From Verrucomicrobiota bacterium (lineage in GTDB: Bacteria > Verrucomicrobiota > Verrucomicrobiia > Opitutales > Opitutaceae), in contig VHCJ01000006.1 in NCBI GenBank assembly GCA_016871755.1, positions 1 to 64,000 on the forward strand: a stretch of DNA of 64,000 bases, written 5' to 3'. A program made the position numbers and the translations under genes. Below are positions 53,548-62,457 of this stretch, piece after piece. Numbering within the stretch: the first letter of the stretch is position 1; each line of letters begins with the position of its first letter. The notes beneath the pieces are model-generated. The model was not told where the DNA came from. It made no database searches and saw only the letters and a program-made list of their open reading frames with translations.

Positions 53548-55290
53548 CTACGCCGCGCTGGGCTGCGGGACCAGCGGACCCGGGGGCGTGCGGTTGCGGG
53601 CGAGCAGGATCGCTTCCACCACCAGCCAGACCGCCATCGCGAAGAGCACGAGCACCACCGCGAACTCCACGTGGTGCACCGCCGCCGCCGTGTGGCTGCG
53701 CAGTCGGCCCAAGTGCACCTGCACCGCCAGCCAGAGGCTCCACATGGTCATGAAGAGCATGAAGATCGTCGGCCCGAGCGTGATCCACACCGAGCGTCCG
53801 CGCTGGAGCAGCCACACCGTCACGCCCAGCAGCGCCAGCGCCGCCAGCAGTTGGTTCGAGGTGCCAAAGAGGTTCCAGAACGCGCGCCAGAGGGGAATCG
53901 CTTGTCCGCTCACGACCGCCGGCGGCAACGCCACCACCACCGCCGGCAGCGCCAGGGTCAGCGCCGTCGCCCCCACCATCCCGGCGCGGCCTTTCCAGCC
54001 GGTCAACTCCATGAACACATAGCGCGCCAGGCGGGTGCAGGCATCCAGGGTGTCGAACACGAAGGTCGCAAAGCAGAGGAGGCCGAACTGCCGCGCGATG
54101 TCGATCGGGATGAGGCCGAAGGTCGCCTGGTTCATGAACACCGCCACCCCGTCCGCGTAGGTGAGGTCAGGCCGCCCAGTGGGCTTCGCCAGGATCATCA
54201 CCGTCGCGAGGCTGAGGCAGGCAAGGAACGACTCCAGCAGCATGCCGCCGTAGGCCACGGGTTTCGCGTCCGTCTCACGGTCGAGTTGCTTCGAGGTCGT
54301 GCCGCTGGCCACGATCGAGTGGAAGCCGGAGCACGCGCCGCACGCGATCGTGATGAAGAGGACCGGCAGCAGGGGCGGCGTCGCCCCGTTGAAATCAAAG
54401 AGCTTCGCATCCGAAATCGCCGGCGCCGCAATCGTAAGGTCGCCGCGCAGGCCGCCGACCACCACACCCACCACACCGACCACCACAATGACGTACAGAA
54501 AGTACCCGCCGAGCGCACCGCGGGGCTGCATCAGGAGCCACACCGGGGAAAGCGCCGCAAAGAAACAGTAGGCCAGGAGCACATGATCCCACAGGACCTG
54601 CGGCCGGGCACTGCCCGTCAGGGCGCCGAGGTCAAAGGGAAGATAGGGTCCGATCGCGATCGCCCCCACCACCAGCGGGAGGAAGATCAGCTGCGCCTTC
54701 CCTTCCCCAAGCTTGAACTTCCGCATGCACAGGCCCATCGCGATCGCCAAGCCAAGGTAGATGATCGACGAGGTCGCCACCGCCGGGCCAGGCGCATCAC
54801 CGTCCGCCACCGAGGCTTTCTGCACGAAGGTGCCCGCCGTGACGTCCGCAAAGGCAATGATCACGTAAACGAGCGAAATCCAGATGAAGGCGAGGAACAG
54901 GAGATACGACCTGCGGTTCATGTACCGCCGCACCACCTCCGCAATCGACTTCGCTCCGTGCCGGACCGAGGCCACCAGGGTCATCAGGTCGTGCACGCCG
55001 CCAATGAGGATCGCGCCAAAGATGATCCACAGCCACGCGGGCAGCCAGCCGAAGTACGTCGCCGCCAGGATCGGCCCCACCACCGGCCCGGCCGCCGCAA
55101 TCGCCGAAAAGTGCTGGGGCAGGAGCCAGTTCCGGCTCGCCGGTTCGTAATCAATGCCGTCGCGCTTCTCATGCGCAGGCGTCTTCGCCTTGGGATCCAG
55201 CTGCAGGTAGCGCGCCAGCATGCGACCGTACCAGCGGTAGGCGCACGCGAGGAGAATCCCGGACACGGCAAGAAAGGCGATGAGCGACAT
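53548..55290 (-). CDS. cstA: CstA-type peptide/pyruvate transporter
   Basis: A 580-residue inner-membrane protein with about 15-16 spans. Family markers are the N-terminal YRWYGRMLARYLQLDPKAKT, PAHEKRDGIDYEPASRNWLL, HFSAIAAAGPVVGPILAATY, and GACSGFHSIVASGTTSKQLD. CstA proteins import peptides or pyruvate under carbon starvation. A strong intrinsic-terminator hairpin lies 85 bases upstream of the ATG on the same strand, which suggests leader control. It converges with the MscS gene. Confidence 0.93.
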   Translation of the reverse strand: MSLIAFLAVSGILLACAYRWYGRMLARYLQLDPKAKTPAHEKRDGIDYEPASRNWLLPQHFSAIAAAGPVVGPILAATYFGWLPAWLWIIFGAILIGGVHDLMTLVASVRHGAKSIAEVVRRYMNRRSYLLFLAFIWISLVYVIIAFADVTAGTFVQKASVADGDAPGPAVATSSIIYLGLAIAMGLCMRKFKLGEGKAQLIFLPLVVGAIAIGPYLPFDLGALTGSARPQVLWDHVLLAYCFFAALSPVWLLMQPRGALGGYFLYVIVVVGVVGVVVGGLRGDLTIAAPAISDAKLFDFNGATPPLLPVLFITIACGACSGFHSIVASGTTSKQLDRETDAKPVAYGGMLLESFLACLSLATVMILAKPTGRPDLTYADGVAVFMNQATFGLIPIDIARQFGLLCFATFVFDTLDACTRLARYVFMELTGWKGRAGMVGATALTLALPAVVVALPPAVVSGQAIPLWRAFWNLFGTSNQLLAALALLGVTVWLLQRGRSVWITLGPTIFMLFMTMWSLWLAVQVHLGRLRSHTAAAVHHVEFAVVLVLFAMAVWLVVEAILLARNRTPPGPLVPQPSAA

Positions 55291-55374
55291 GGGGATGGGG
55301 AAGAGCCCGCGCCAGCCGGAAATCCGGAGCGCGGGGATTCGCGCACTCTACCGCCGCCCGGGTCGCTGGCTAAC

Positions 55375-55407
55375 AAAAAAAGGGGCGCGCCGCGAATCGG
55401 GGCGCCC
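55375..55407 (-). terminator. Terminator-like hairpin in the cstA leader
   Basis: On the minus strand, stem gggcgc-c-ccg with loop attcg pairs with cgg-c-gcgccc (six plus three base pairs around one mismatch) and is followed by one C and seven T residues (55375-55381). It is oriented to stop transcripts heading into cstA, so it is either an attenuator of cstA or stops RNA antisense to the DUF885 start. Confidence 0.7.
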
Positions 55408-55528
55408 GCCCGCGCACTTCGGGGCGCGAGCCGCCGCGCACCTCCTCCACGCTCCACCGCTCCCAGCTCCACGACCGGGGCCCCGGCTTGCGTCCGCCGC
55501 CCCGCCTCGTCATCAACGGGGATACCCC

Positions 55529-57349
55529 ATGAAGAAAATCCTCAAGGTCGTCGGCGCACTCGCCGGCCTCGTCATCCTCGCCGTCGCCGTCTTCGCCGTC
55601 AACGCCGTCTGGTTCCGGCCGTGGAGCCTGCGGGTGTTCTACGAGAAGGTCTTCATCACCTACGCACTCGAGAACCCGGAGCTGCTCACCTCCGTCGGCA
55701 TCGCCGAAAAGTTCGGGTACCGCGCCCATAACGCCCGCCTCGCCGACGCCTCGGTGGAAAACGCCCTCGCGGATCTCGCCCGCACGCGGCGCGACCTCGC
55801 GGACTTGCGCGCCTACGATTTCTCCCGGCAGACGCCGTCCGAGCAGCTCTCCACCCGCGTGCTCGCCTGGTACCTCGAGAACTCCGTCGCCGGGGAACGC
55901 TTCGCCTTCCACAATTACCCCGTCAATCAGTTGTTCGGGATCCAGAGCAGTCTGCCGACGTTCATGGTCACTCAACACCGGGTGCAGGACGTCACGGGCG
56001 CCGAGCACTACCTCGCCCGGCTCGGGGCCTGGGGCCGGAAGTTCGACCAGGTAATCGCCGGACTGAGGTACCGCGAGGAACGGGGCATCACGCCGCCGCG
56101 CTTCGTCGTGCAGCGGGTCCTCACCGAGATGCGCGGCTTCATCGCCGCCCCCGCCCGCGAAAACCTGCTCTGCACGCGCTTCGCCGCCAAGGTGGACGCG
56201 CTGCCGGGCGTGCCCGACGCCGCCAAGGCCGACTTGAAGGCCCGCGCCGAGGCCGCCGTCTCCGCCGAGGTCATCCCCGCCTACCAGCGTCTCATCGCCT
56301 ATTTCGAGGGCCTCGAGCCACGGACGTCCACCGACGACGGGGTGTGGAAGCTGCCGGACGGCGACGCGTTCTACGCGCACCTGCTGCGTTCCTACACCAC
56401 GACCAACCTGAGCCCATCCGAAATCCACGATCTCGGGATCCGCGAGGTCGCCCGCATCGAGCGCGAAATGCGCGCAATCCTCGGCTCCCAAGGCCTCACC
56501 GGCGGAACGCCCGCCGAACATCTCGCGCGCCTTACCCGCGAGCCGCGCTTCCTCTACCCCAACGACGACTCCGGCCGCGCCGCCGCCCTGGCCGACTACC
56601 AGCGGATCATCGATGAGTGCCTGAAGCTGTCCCCGCGCTACTTCGGCCGGCAACCGAAGGCCCCGATGGAGGTGCAGCGGATCCCGTCGTTCAAGGAGGC
56701 GACCTCCCCTGCGGCCTACTACCAGCCGCCCGCACTGGACGGCTCCCGGCCCGGGGTGTTCTACGCCAACCTCCGCGACATGTCCGAGGTGCCGCGCTTC
56801 AGCATGAAGACGCTCGCCTACCACGAGGGAGTGCCGGGACACCACTTCCAGATCGCCATCGCGCAGGAGTTGAAGGGGCTCCCCACCTTCCGGAAACTCC
56901 TTCCGTTCACCGCCTACGCCGAGGGCTGGGCGCTGTACATCGAGTGGTTCGCTCACGAGATGGGTCTGTATCAGGATGATCCTTACGGCGACCTGGGACG
57001 GCTCCAGGGGGAGATTTTCCGCGCCGTGCGGCTCGTGGTCGACACGGGGATTCACTTCAAGCGCTGGACCCGGGAGCAGGCCATCGACTACATGGTCGCC
57101 CACACCGGCCGCAACCGCAGCGAGGTCGTCTCCGAGATCGAACGCTACATCGTCATGCCGGGCCAGGCCTGCGCCTACAAGGTGGGCATGATCCGGTTCC
57201 AGGAACTCCGCGAGCGCGCGCGCACGCGGCTCGGCGCGACGTTCACCGAACGCGGCTTCCACGATGTCCTTCTCGGCGGCGGCTCCCTGCCGCTCGACAT
57301 CCTCGATGAGCAGGTCGAGGCATGGATCGCCGCCACCGCCCGCAACTGA
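55529..57349 (+). CDS. DUF885 family metallopeptidase
   Basis: A 606-residue protein with an N-terminal signal anchor (VVGALAGLVILAVAVFAVNA) and the DUF885 fold, related to carboxypeptidase Taq-like zinc peptidases. The zinc motif is YHEGVPGHHFQ (about residue 430), with the downstream Glu region in TAYAEGWALYIEWFAHEMG. The C-terminal GQACAYKVGMIRFQELRERA is typical. It probably degrades peptides in the periplasm; divergent cstA may import the products. The ATG at 55529 is the only one before the anchor helix. Confidence 0.88.
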   Translation: MKKILKVVGALAGLVILAVAVFAVNAVWFRPWSLRVFYEKVFITYALENPELLTSVGIAEKFGYRAHNARLADASVENALADLARTRRDLADLRAYDFSRQTPSEQLSTRVLAWYLENSVAGERFAFHNYPVNQLFGIQSSLPTFMVTQHRVQDVTGAEHYLARLGAWGRKFDQVIAGLRYREERGITPPRFVVQRVLTEMRGFIAAPARENLLCTRFAAKVDALPGVPDAAKADLKARAEAAVSAEVIPAYQRLIAYFEGLEPRTSTDDGVWKLPDGDAFYAHLLRSYTTTNLSPSEIHDLGIREVARIEREMRAILGSQGLTGGTPAEHLARLTREPRFLYPNDDSGRAAALADYQRIIDECLKLSPRYFGRQPKAPMEVQRIPSFKEATSPAAYYQPPALDGSRPGVFYANLRDMSEVPRFSMKTLAYHEGVPGHHFQIAIAQELKGLPTFRKLLPFTAYAEGWALYIEWFAHEMGLYQDDPYGDLGRLQGEIFRAVRLVVDTGIHFKRWTREQAIDYMVAHTGRNRSEVVSEIERYIVMPGQACAYKVGMIRFQELRERARTRLGATFTERGFHDVLLGGGSLPLDILDEQVEAWIAATARN

Positions 57350-57640
57350 CCCCACGCCGCCGCCTGCCGGGTCCCCGACGCATCCACGCGACCCTCGAGC
57401 GTGCAGTCGCCCGGAACGGACCGTCACGCCGCGGGGGGCTGGACTCCGGGCCCACGTCCGCCGATCCTCACCGGGGTGCCAGCCGTCGCAGTGAGCGAAG
57501 CAGCGGCGTGCTGGACTCCGCGCTCAAGTCCGCCCATCTTCACCGCACCCTCGAAGCCGCCGACGGACCCCTCGGCCCGCCCTCCTGACCCGCTCTCCAC
57601 CGAGGGCTATTCCGCTGCCTAAACCGCCTCCCGACTCCCC
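57350..57640. repeat. Gap with an imperfect 35-bp direct repeat
   Basis: The gap contains ctggactccg...cttcaccg-type copies at 57439-57473 and 57511-57545 that agree at 30 of 35 positions. Between them lies gcagtgagcgaagcagcgg. No gene is supported. The repeat may be a remnant of duplicated coding DNA or of a mobile element; it directly precedes the rearranged region. Confidence 0.5.
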
Positions 57641-58610
57641 GTGACCCTCCTTCCCCGCCTTCGTCTCCTGGTCGTCTTGGGCAGCGCGGCGGCCGCGGCC
57701 GCAGTGGCGCACGCCGCGGATTCGGCGCACGCGGCGGACGCGGTCACGTTCAACGAGCACATCCGCCCCATCCTCGCCGAGAACTGCTTCGCCTGCCACG
57801 GCTCCGACGCCGCCCACCGCAAGGCGAATCTCCGGCTCGACCAAGGGGTCGACGCCACCGCCCTGCGCGACGGCATCCGCGCCTTCGCCCCCGGCAGCCT
57901 CGACAACTCCGAGGCGTGGCAACGCATCCTCAGCACGGAGCCCGACGAGGTGATGCCGCCGCCGGAGTCGCACAAATCCCCCCTCAAGCCGGAACAGCGC
58001 GCGCTCCTCCAGCGCTGGATCGAGCAGGGCGCCGTCTACCAGAATCACTGGGCCTACGAACCAGTCTCCCGCCCCGCCCTGCCCGCCGCCGCCGGCGGTG
58101 CGAAGGCCGCGGACGGTCCCATCGATCGCTTCATCGGCGCGAAGCTCGCCGCCAAGGGCCTCGCGTTCGCCCCCGAAGCCTCCCGCGAGGTGCTGCTGCG
58201 TCGGCTCACGCTTGATCTCACCGGGCTTCCGCCGACGCCCGCGGAACTCGATGCGTTCCTCGCCGACCGCTCGCCCGGCGCCTACGATCGCGCGGTGACG
58301 CGGCTGCTGGCTTCGCCGCGTTACGGTGAGCACTTCGCCCGCTACTGGCTCGACGCGGTGCGCTACGCCGACACGCACGGGCTACACCTCGACAACCTCC
58401 GGACGCTCTGGCCCTACCGCGACTGGGTCGTGCGCGCCTTCAACGCGAATCTGCCATTCGATCAATTCACGATCGATCAGATCGCCGGTGATCAGCTTCC
58501 TGCCCCGACCCTCGATCAACTCATCGCCACCGGCTACACCCGTTCACACCTCACGACCGCCGAGGCCGGCGCCATCGAGGCCGAGATGGAGGCGCGCAGC
58601 ACCGCCGATC
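57641..58610 (+). pseudogene. Truncated PSCyt1-DUF1549 gene
   Basis: About 320 residues of a large exported protein: a signal peptide (GTG start), a PSCyt1 cytochrome-like domain with heme motif CFACH (about residues 49-53), ANLRLDQ and MPPPESHKSPL, then the first part of DUF1549 (RRLTLDLTGLPPTPAELDAF, FARYWLDAVRYADTHG, LPFDQFTIDQIAGDQLP). The family continues for another 500-700 residues, ending in DUF1553. Here similarity stops after EARSTADR, at about 58610, where an unrelated AraC segment begins in another frame. These proteins are typical of Planctomycetes and Verrucomicrobia; the function is unknown. Confidence 0.8.
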
Positions 58611-59281
58611 GCAGAGGGGCTTTCGATCCTGTGGGAACTTCCGAGTGGCCACGGGATCTGGGAGTCGAGGGAGATGCGCTCCCTGCACGACTTGGCCGAA
58701 CGCGCTCTTCGGGGACTGGGCATCGGGGGACAATCCGGTCAGCGCGTCTGCGTGCACTTGCAGGAGCTCACCCACATGATCGGCCTGCAACGACTGGGGG
58801 GCTCTTTCAAGTCCTGCACGAAGCACTGCATGCCGACGAGCGCGACACGTCCCTCGTCGCGAGCGAACCCTTCACGTTCAGCGGAGCCGACGAACGCGAG
58901 GAAGCCATCAAGCGCGCGCTGAGTTACATCCACGCGAACTACCGTGAACCGATCGTGCTCGCCGATCTCCTCAGCGTCACAAGCATGAGCCGATCCACCT
59001 TCACACGGCAGTTCCACGTCACGGCGCAGACGTGCTACACCGACTACCTCAACCGGGTCAGGCTCAAGGCGGTGTGCCAGGAACTGGCAAGCGGCCAGGC
59101 GCCGATCGGAACCATCGCGTTGAACAACGGGTTCACCCAGATCTCGTTCTTCAATCGTCTCTTTCGACGGGAGATGGGCGAGTCGCTCAGCAGCTATCGA
59201 GCCAAACTGCGGGCCGACTCGACACCGCTGATGCGGCGATCTAGGACCGACCCGCCGGCCTCCGCAAGTTGCTCCGCCTAG
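58611..59281 (+). pseudogene. 5'-truncated and frameshifted AraC-family regulator
   Basis: From about 58611 one frame reads AEGLSILWELPSG and REMRSLHDLAERALRGLGIG, the linker of an AraC regulator. At a run of six G (58796-58801) the frame changes to GLFQVLHEAL, and the rest follows intact: ASEPFTFSG, YIHANYREPIVLADLLSVTS, MSRSTFTRQFHV and ALNNGFTQISFFNRLFRREM, the two helix-turn-helix units. The N-terminal sensor domain is missing. A single-base loss in the G-run would explain the shift. The DNA-binding half could still be made as a fusion with the upstream fragment in the 57641 frame, but this is unlikely to be functional. Confidence 0.78.
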
Positions 59282-59609
59282 GCACCCAACCATGCATCGG
59301 CAACCTGCCCCGGGGGAATCCTCCGCGTGCGCAGGGCGAACTCCGCCGCGATCCCCCGCCCCGCCCCCGGACGCGACGACATTCCCCAAACGGGGCGACC
59401 CGGCGCGAACGAGACACTGCGGTGGGACGCATAACACCCCTCCACCGGTGACGGCGCCAGAGCGTAAGCCGGTGAGCGTGGTCGGACGGGCTAAAGGCGG
59501 ACCGTAGGAACGGCGGCGCCGCGTCGTCGCGTTGGTATAACCGCACGCCTCGACCTCGTTTCCCCGGGCTTGTCCAGCGGGTGAGGGCAGGCTACCGTCC
59601 GCCAGTCCC
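59282..59609. other. Gap between the AraC remnant and the sulfatase
   Basis: About 330 bases without a supported gene. One plus-strand frame reads NTPPPVTAPERKPVSVVGRA before a stop; it looks like a coding remnant but I cannot name the family. The rest should include the sulfatase promoter. Confidence 0.35.
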
Positions 59610-61622
59610 ATGGCTCCCCTCGCCGCTTTCCGGTTCCACCTGCTGGTTGGTCACATTGGGGCGGTGGCTGAACCGGCCCGCTGTTCGCGGCGCGCGGTCC
59701 TCCGCATCCTCGCGGGCACGATCGGCCTGCTCTTCGTTGCGCCCGGGCTGCTCCGCGCCGCCGCGGGGAGCGGCTTGGCGGCGGCCCCGGGGGCACCGCA
59801 GCGGCCGAACATCCTGTGGCTCACCAGCGAGGACCACGGACAGCAGATGGGCTGCTACGGCGACTCCCTCGCACGTACGCCGACTGTCGATGGGCTCGCC
59901 CGCGTCGGAATCCGTTTCAACCACGTCTGGTCCAACCACCCGGTCTGCGCCCCCGCGCGCACGGCGCTCATCACCGGCGTCCACGCCACCAGTCTCGGGG
60001 CCGTCCACATGCGTTCAATGGTGGCCGCCCCGGCGGGTATGCGCCTCTTCCCCGCGCTGCTGCGCGAGGCCGGCTACTACTGCAGCAATCGCAGCAAGGA
60101 GGACTACAACGTCCCGACCCCGGCGGATGCGTGGGACGACTCGTCCGCGCGCGGGCACTGGCGCCAGCGGCGCCCCGGGCAGCCGTTCTTCGCCGTGTTC
60201 AACTCCAACCGCTCCCACGAAGGTCAGCTCCGCACGCGCGACCCGGAGCGCGTCACCGACCCCGCCCGCGTCCGCGTACCCGCCTACCACCCCGACACCC
60301 CGGAGGTGCGGCGCGACTGGGCGCGCTACTACGACATGGTGAGCGAAGCCGACCGCGAGGCCGGCGAACGGCTCCGGGAATTGGCGGCGGACGGCCTGGC
60401 CGACGACACCATTGTCTTCTACTTCGGCGACCACGGCAGCGGGATGCCGAGGAGCAAGCGCTGGCCGTCCGATTCCGGCCTGCGCGTCCCCCTCGTCGTG
60501 TATTTCCCGCCGAAGTGGCATCACCTCGCCCCAGCCGGCACCAGCCCCGGCGGCCCGTCGGATCGGCTCGTCAGCTTCGTCGACTTCGCTCCGACCGTGC
60601 TCAGCCTCGCGGACCTGCCCGCGCCGGCTTGGATGGAGGGACGCGCGTTCGCCGGCACGCGCCCGCAGCCGGCTCCGGCCTTTCTCTTCGGCGCCCGGGG
60701 CCGCATGGACGAGCGCACCGATCTCGTCCGCAGCGTCACCGACGGCCGCTTCGTGTACGTGCGCAACTTCCTGCCGCTGGTCTCGCAGGGGCAGCACGTC
60801 GCCTATCAGTTCGGAACCGCAACGACGCGCGTCTGGCGCGAGCGCTTCGACCGCGGGGAGCTGAACGAAGCGCAGTCGCTCTTCTGGCGCACGCCGAAGC
60901 CGACCGAGGAGTTCTACGATCTCGCGACCGATCCGGACGAGGTGCGCAACCTCGCCGCCGACCCGGCGCAACACGCGCGCCTCGCCGCCTTCCGCGCCGC
61001 GCTCGACGATCATCTGCGGTGGACGCGCGACATCGGCTTCCTCTCCGAGGCGGAGCAACACGCCCGCGCCGCCGGCCTCCCGCCGCACACGCTGGCCCAC
61101 GACGACGTCCGCTACCCGTTCGAACGCATCCTTGCCGCGGGCCACCGCGCCGCACCGCGCGTCGGCGCGGACGCGGAGACATCGGAGACCTTGGGTGGCC
61201 TACTCACCGACCCGGACGCTGCGGTCCGCTTCTGGGGCGTGCAAGCGGTGCGCGTGCGCGGTGCCGCGCAGCTTGCCGGCTGCACGCCGCGCCTGCGCGC
61301 GCTGCTGACGGACCCGTCGGCCTCCGTTTGCATCGCGGCGGCGCGCGCGCTGGCTGACTCCCCACTCGCCGACGATCGATCCACCGCGCTCGCAACGCTG
61401 GCGCGTCACGCTGACCCGAAGGAGTCCGGGTACTTCGCGAGCCTCGCCGCGCTGGAGGCGATCGATGCACTCGGAGAGCCCGCCAAGCCGCTGCACGCGA
61501 CCCTCGCCGCGCTCTCCTGGAAGGGCTCCGCGCCCCATGCCCGCTACCAGAGCTACCCCGCGCGTCTCGTCGCCTCGATCACCGGTATCGCCGCCCCGAC
61601 CGAGCCGGCGGAGCGGAACTGA
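59610..61622 (+). CDS. Tat-exported type I sulfatase with C-terminal HEAT-like repeats
   Basis: A 670-residue sulfatase. A twin-arginine type signal (SRRAVLRILAGTIGLL) suggests export. The metal site opens with NILWLTSEDHGQQMG, and the formylglycine motif CxPxR is CAPAR (Cys113), so it needs an activating enzyme not seen here. Downstream are YFGDHGSGMPRSKRWPSDSG and EFYDLATDPDEVRNLAADP. From about residue 520 to the end, Ala/Leu-rich helical pairs (LLTDPDAAVRFWGVQAVRV, LLTDPSASVCIAAARALADS) look like HEAT repeats. It probably removes sulfate esters from polysaccharides. It may be linked with the FAD oxidoreductases seen at both window ends. Confidence 0.9.
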   Translation: MAPLAAFRFHLLVGHIGAVAEPARCSRRAVLRILAGTIGLLFVAPGLLRAAAGSGLAAAPGAPQRPNILWLTSEDHGQQMGCYGDSLARTPTVDGLARVGIRFNHVWSNHPVCAPARTALITGVHATSLGAVHMRSMVAAPAGMRLFPALLREAGYYCSNRSKEDYNVPTPADAWDDSSARGHWRQRRPGQPFFAVFNSNRSHEGQLRTRDPERVTDPARVRVPAYHPDTPEVRRDWARYYDMVSEADREAGERLRELAADGLADDTIVFYFGDHGSGMPRSKRWPSDSGLRVPLVVYFPPKWHHLAPAGTSPGGPSDRLVSFVDFAPTVLSLADLPAPAWMEGRAFAGTRPQPAPAFLFGARGRMDERTDLVRSVTDGRFVYVRNFLPLVSQGQHVAYQFGTATTRVWRERFDRGELNEAQSLFWRTPKPTEEFYDLATDPDEVRNLAADPAQHARLAAFRAALDDHLRWTRDIGFLSEAEQHARAAGLPPHTLAHDDVRYPFERILAAGHRAAPRVGADAETSETLGGLLTDPDAAVRFWGVQAVRVRGAAQLAGCTPRLRALLTDPSASVCIAAARALADSPLADDRSTALATLARHADPKESGYFASLAALEAIDALGEPAKPLHATLAALSWKGSAPHARYQSYPARLVASITGIAAPTEPAERN

Positions 61623-61696
61623 GCGGTGCTCGCTGGGGCGTCACGCACGCGCCTGCGCCCGTCACCCAACTCCGACAGACCGCCACACCGAGAGTC

Positions 61697-61728
61697 TTGA
61701 CGGCGACTATGGTATCAGAATGATACCA
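61697..61728 (+). promoter_or_regulatory. Promoter and operator of the hicAB locus
   Basis: ttgacg (61697-61702) and tgatac (61721-61726), 18 bases apart, form a fair sigma-70 promoter. The palindrome tggtatcagaatgatacca (61710-61728, eight-base arms, three-base spacer) overlaps the -10 box, ideal for repression by the ribbon-helix-helix tail of HicB. Confidence 0.65.
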
Positions 61729-61925
61729 GAAGGCCCCGCAAGATTCGCAGTCTGATCGCTGATCTCGAGCGATTGGGATTCGTCAACCGCGGCGGCAAGG
61801 GAAGCCATCGCAACTATCTTCATCCTCAAGGGCTGCGGATCACGCTCTCCGGCAAGGCCGGAGCGGACGCACGTCCTTATCAAGCACGTCTGATAACCCA
61901 AGCCATCGAGGCTCTCACCCAATGA
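61720..61925 (+). pseudogene. hicA: HicA-like mRNA interferase toxin, apparently frameshifted at its N-terminus
   Basis: The body of HicA is clear: RKIRSLIADLERLGFVNRGG, KGSHRNYLHPQGLRITLSG with the catalytic His in GSHRNY, then a short tail stopping at 61923-61925 inside the hicB start (ATGA). No ATG, GTG or TTG lies in frame near the expected N-terminus. The ATG at 61720 reads MIPEGP in a different frame; adding one base in the ggcccc run (61732-61737) would join both parts. Either the toxin is broken, it uses a rare start (ATT 61743 or CTG 61752), or a base is missing from the sequence. Confidence 0.72.
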
Positions 61926-62275
61926 AACCCACGCGCCAACAGATCCGCGAGCATTCCCGACGCTACCTGAAAGTCGTGGAATGGAGCACGGAGGACAACG
62001 CCTTCGTCGGCAGCGCGCCCCCGATCATCGGGCAGTGTTGCCACGGTGAAACCGAGGCCGCGGTCGTCCGAAAGCTGACGCCCATCGTTGAGGCGTGGGT
62101 CGAGATCTTCCTGCGGGATGACCGTCCCCTTCCGAAACCCTCCGCCGGGAGAACCTTCAGCGGAAAGTTTCTCGTCCGGGTTCCACCTGAAGTCCATCGC
62201 AGGGCCGCTCTCAAGGCGATGGCGCGGGGCGAGAGCCTCAACCAATTCGTGGCTGAGGCGATCGCCAACGCCTGA
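61922..62275 (+). CDS. hicB: HicB antitoxin
   Basis: A 117-residue antitoxin. The partial RNase H-like fold (YLKVVEWSTEDNAFVGSAPP, CCHGETEAAVVRKLTPIVE) neutralises HicA. The C-terminal ribbon-helix-helix (FSGKFLVRVPPEVHRRAALK, ESLNQFVAEAI) binds DNA. The ATG overlaps the hicA stop by four bases. With the toxin possibly dead, HicB may persist as an orphan repressor of its palindrome upstream. Confidence 0.88.
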   Translation: MKPTRQQIREHSRRYLKVVEWSTEDNAFVGSAPPIIGQCCHGETEAAVVRKLTPIVEAWVEIFLRDDRPLPKPSAGRTFSGKFLVRVPPEVHRRAALKAMARGESLNQFVAEAIANA

Positions 62276-62457
62276 CGGCTTCCGCCGCTCGGGCGGTAGG
62301 AGGCGCATTCCGGTTGAGGCCCGCGCCCGGACCGGACAATGGCTCCGGGGGTTGACCAACCGCGCCACCGCCGCGGGGCCGCCGCGGCGCGCCGCCCCCG
62401 CACCCGCCTCCGCCCCCGCACCCGCCGCCCCCCCCCCCCCCCCCCCGCCCACCCGAC
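62276..62457. repeat. GC-rich gap with a 19-base C homopolymer
   Basis: Between hicB and the oxidoreductase stop the strand becomes almost pure C and G, with ccgccgcgg-type and cgcccccgcacccgcct-type simple repeats leading into 19 consecutive C (62428-62446). No gene. It may be a slippage hotspot or a place where assembly is unreliable. Confidence 0.85.

Noticed and set aside
53671-55731. A 686-codon plus-strand frame
   Set aside because: It is antisense to cstA and low in complexity; CstA motifs on the other strand are clear.
57641-59281. A single 546-residue fusion protein
   Set aside because: The two halves belong to unrelated families, the AraC linker is readable only in another frame up to 58800, and both family ends are missing.
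59282-59609. Insertion-sequence remnant beside the AraC fragment
   Set aside because: No terminal inverted repeats, target-site duplication or recognisable transposase sequence could be found.
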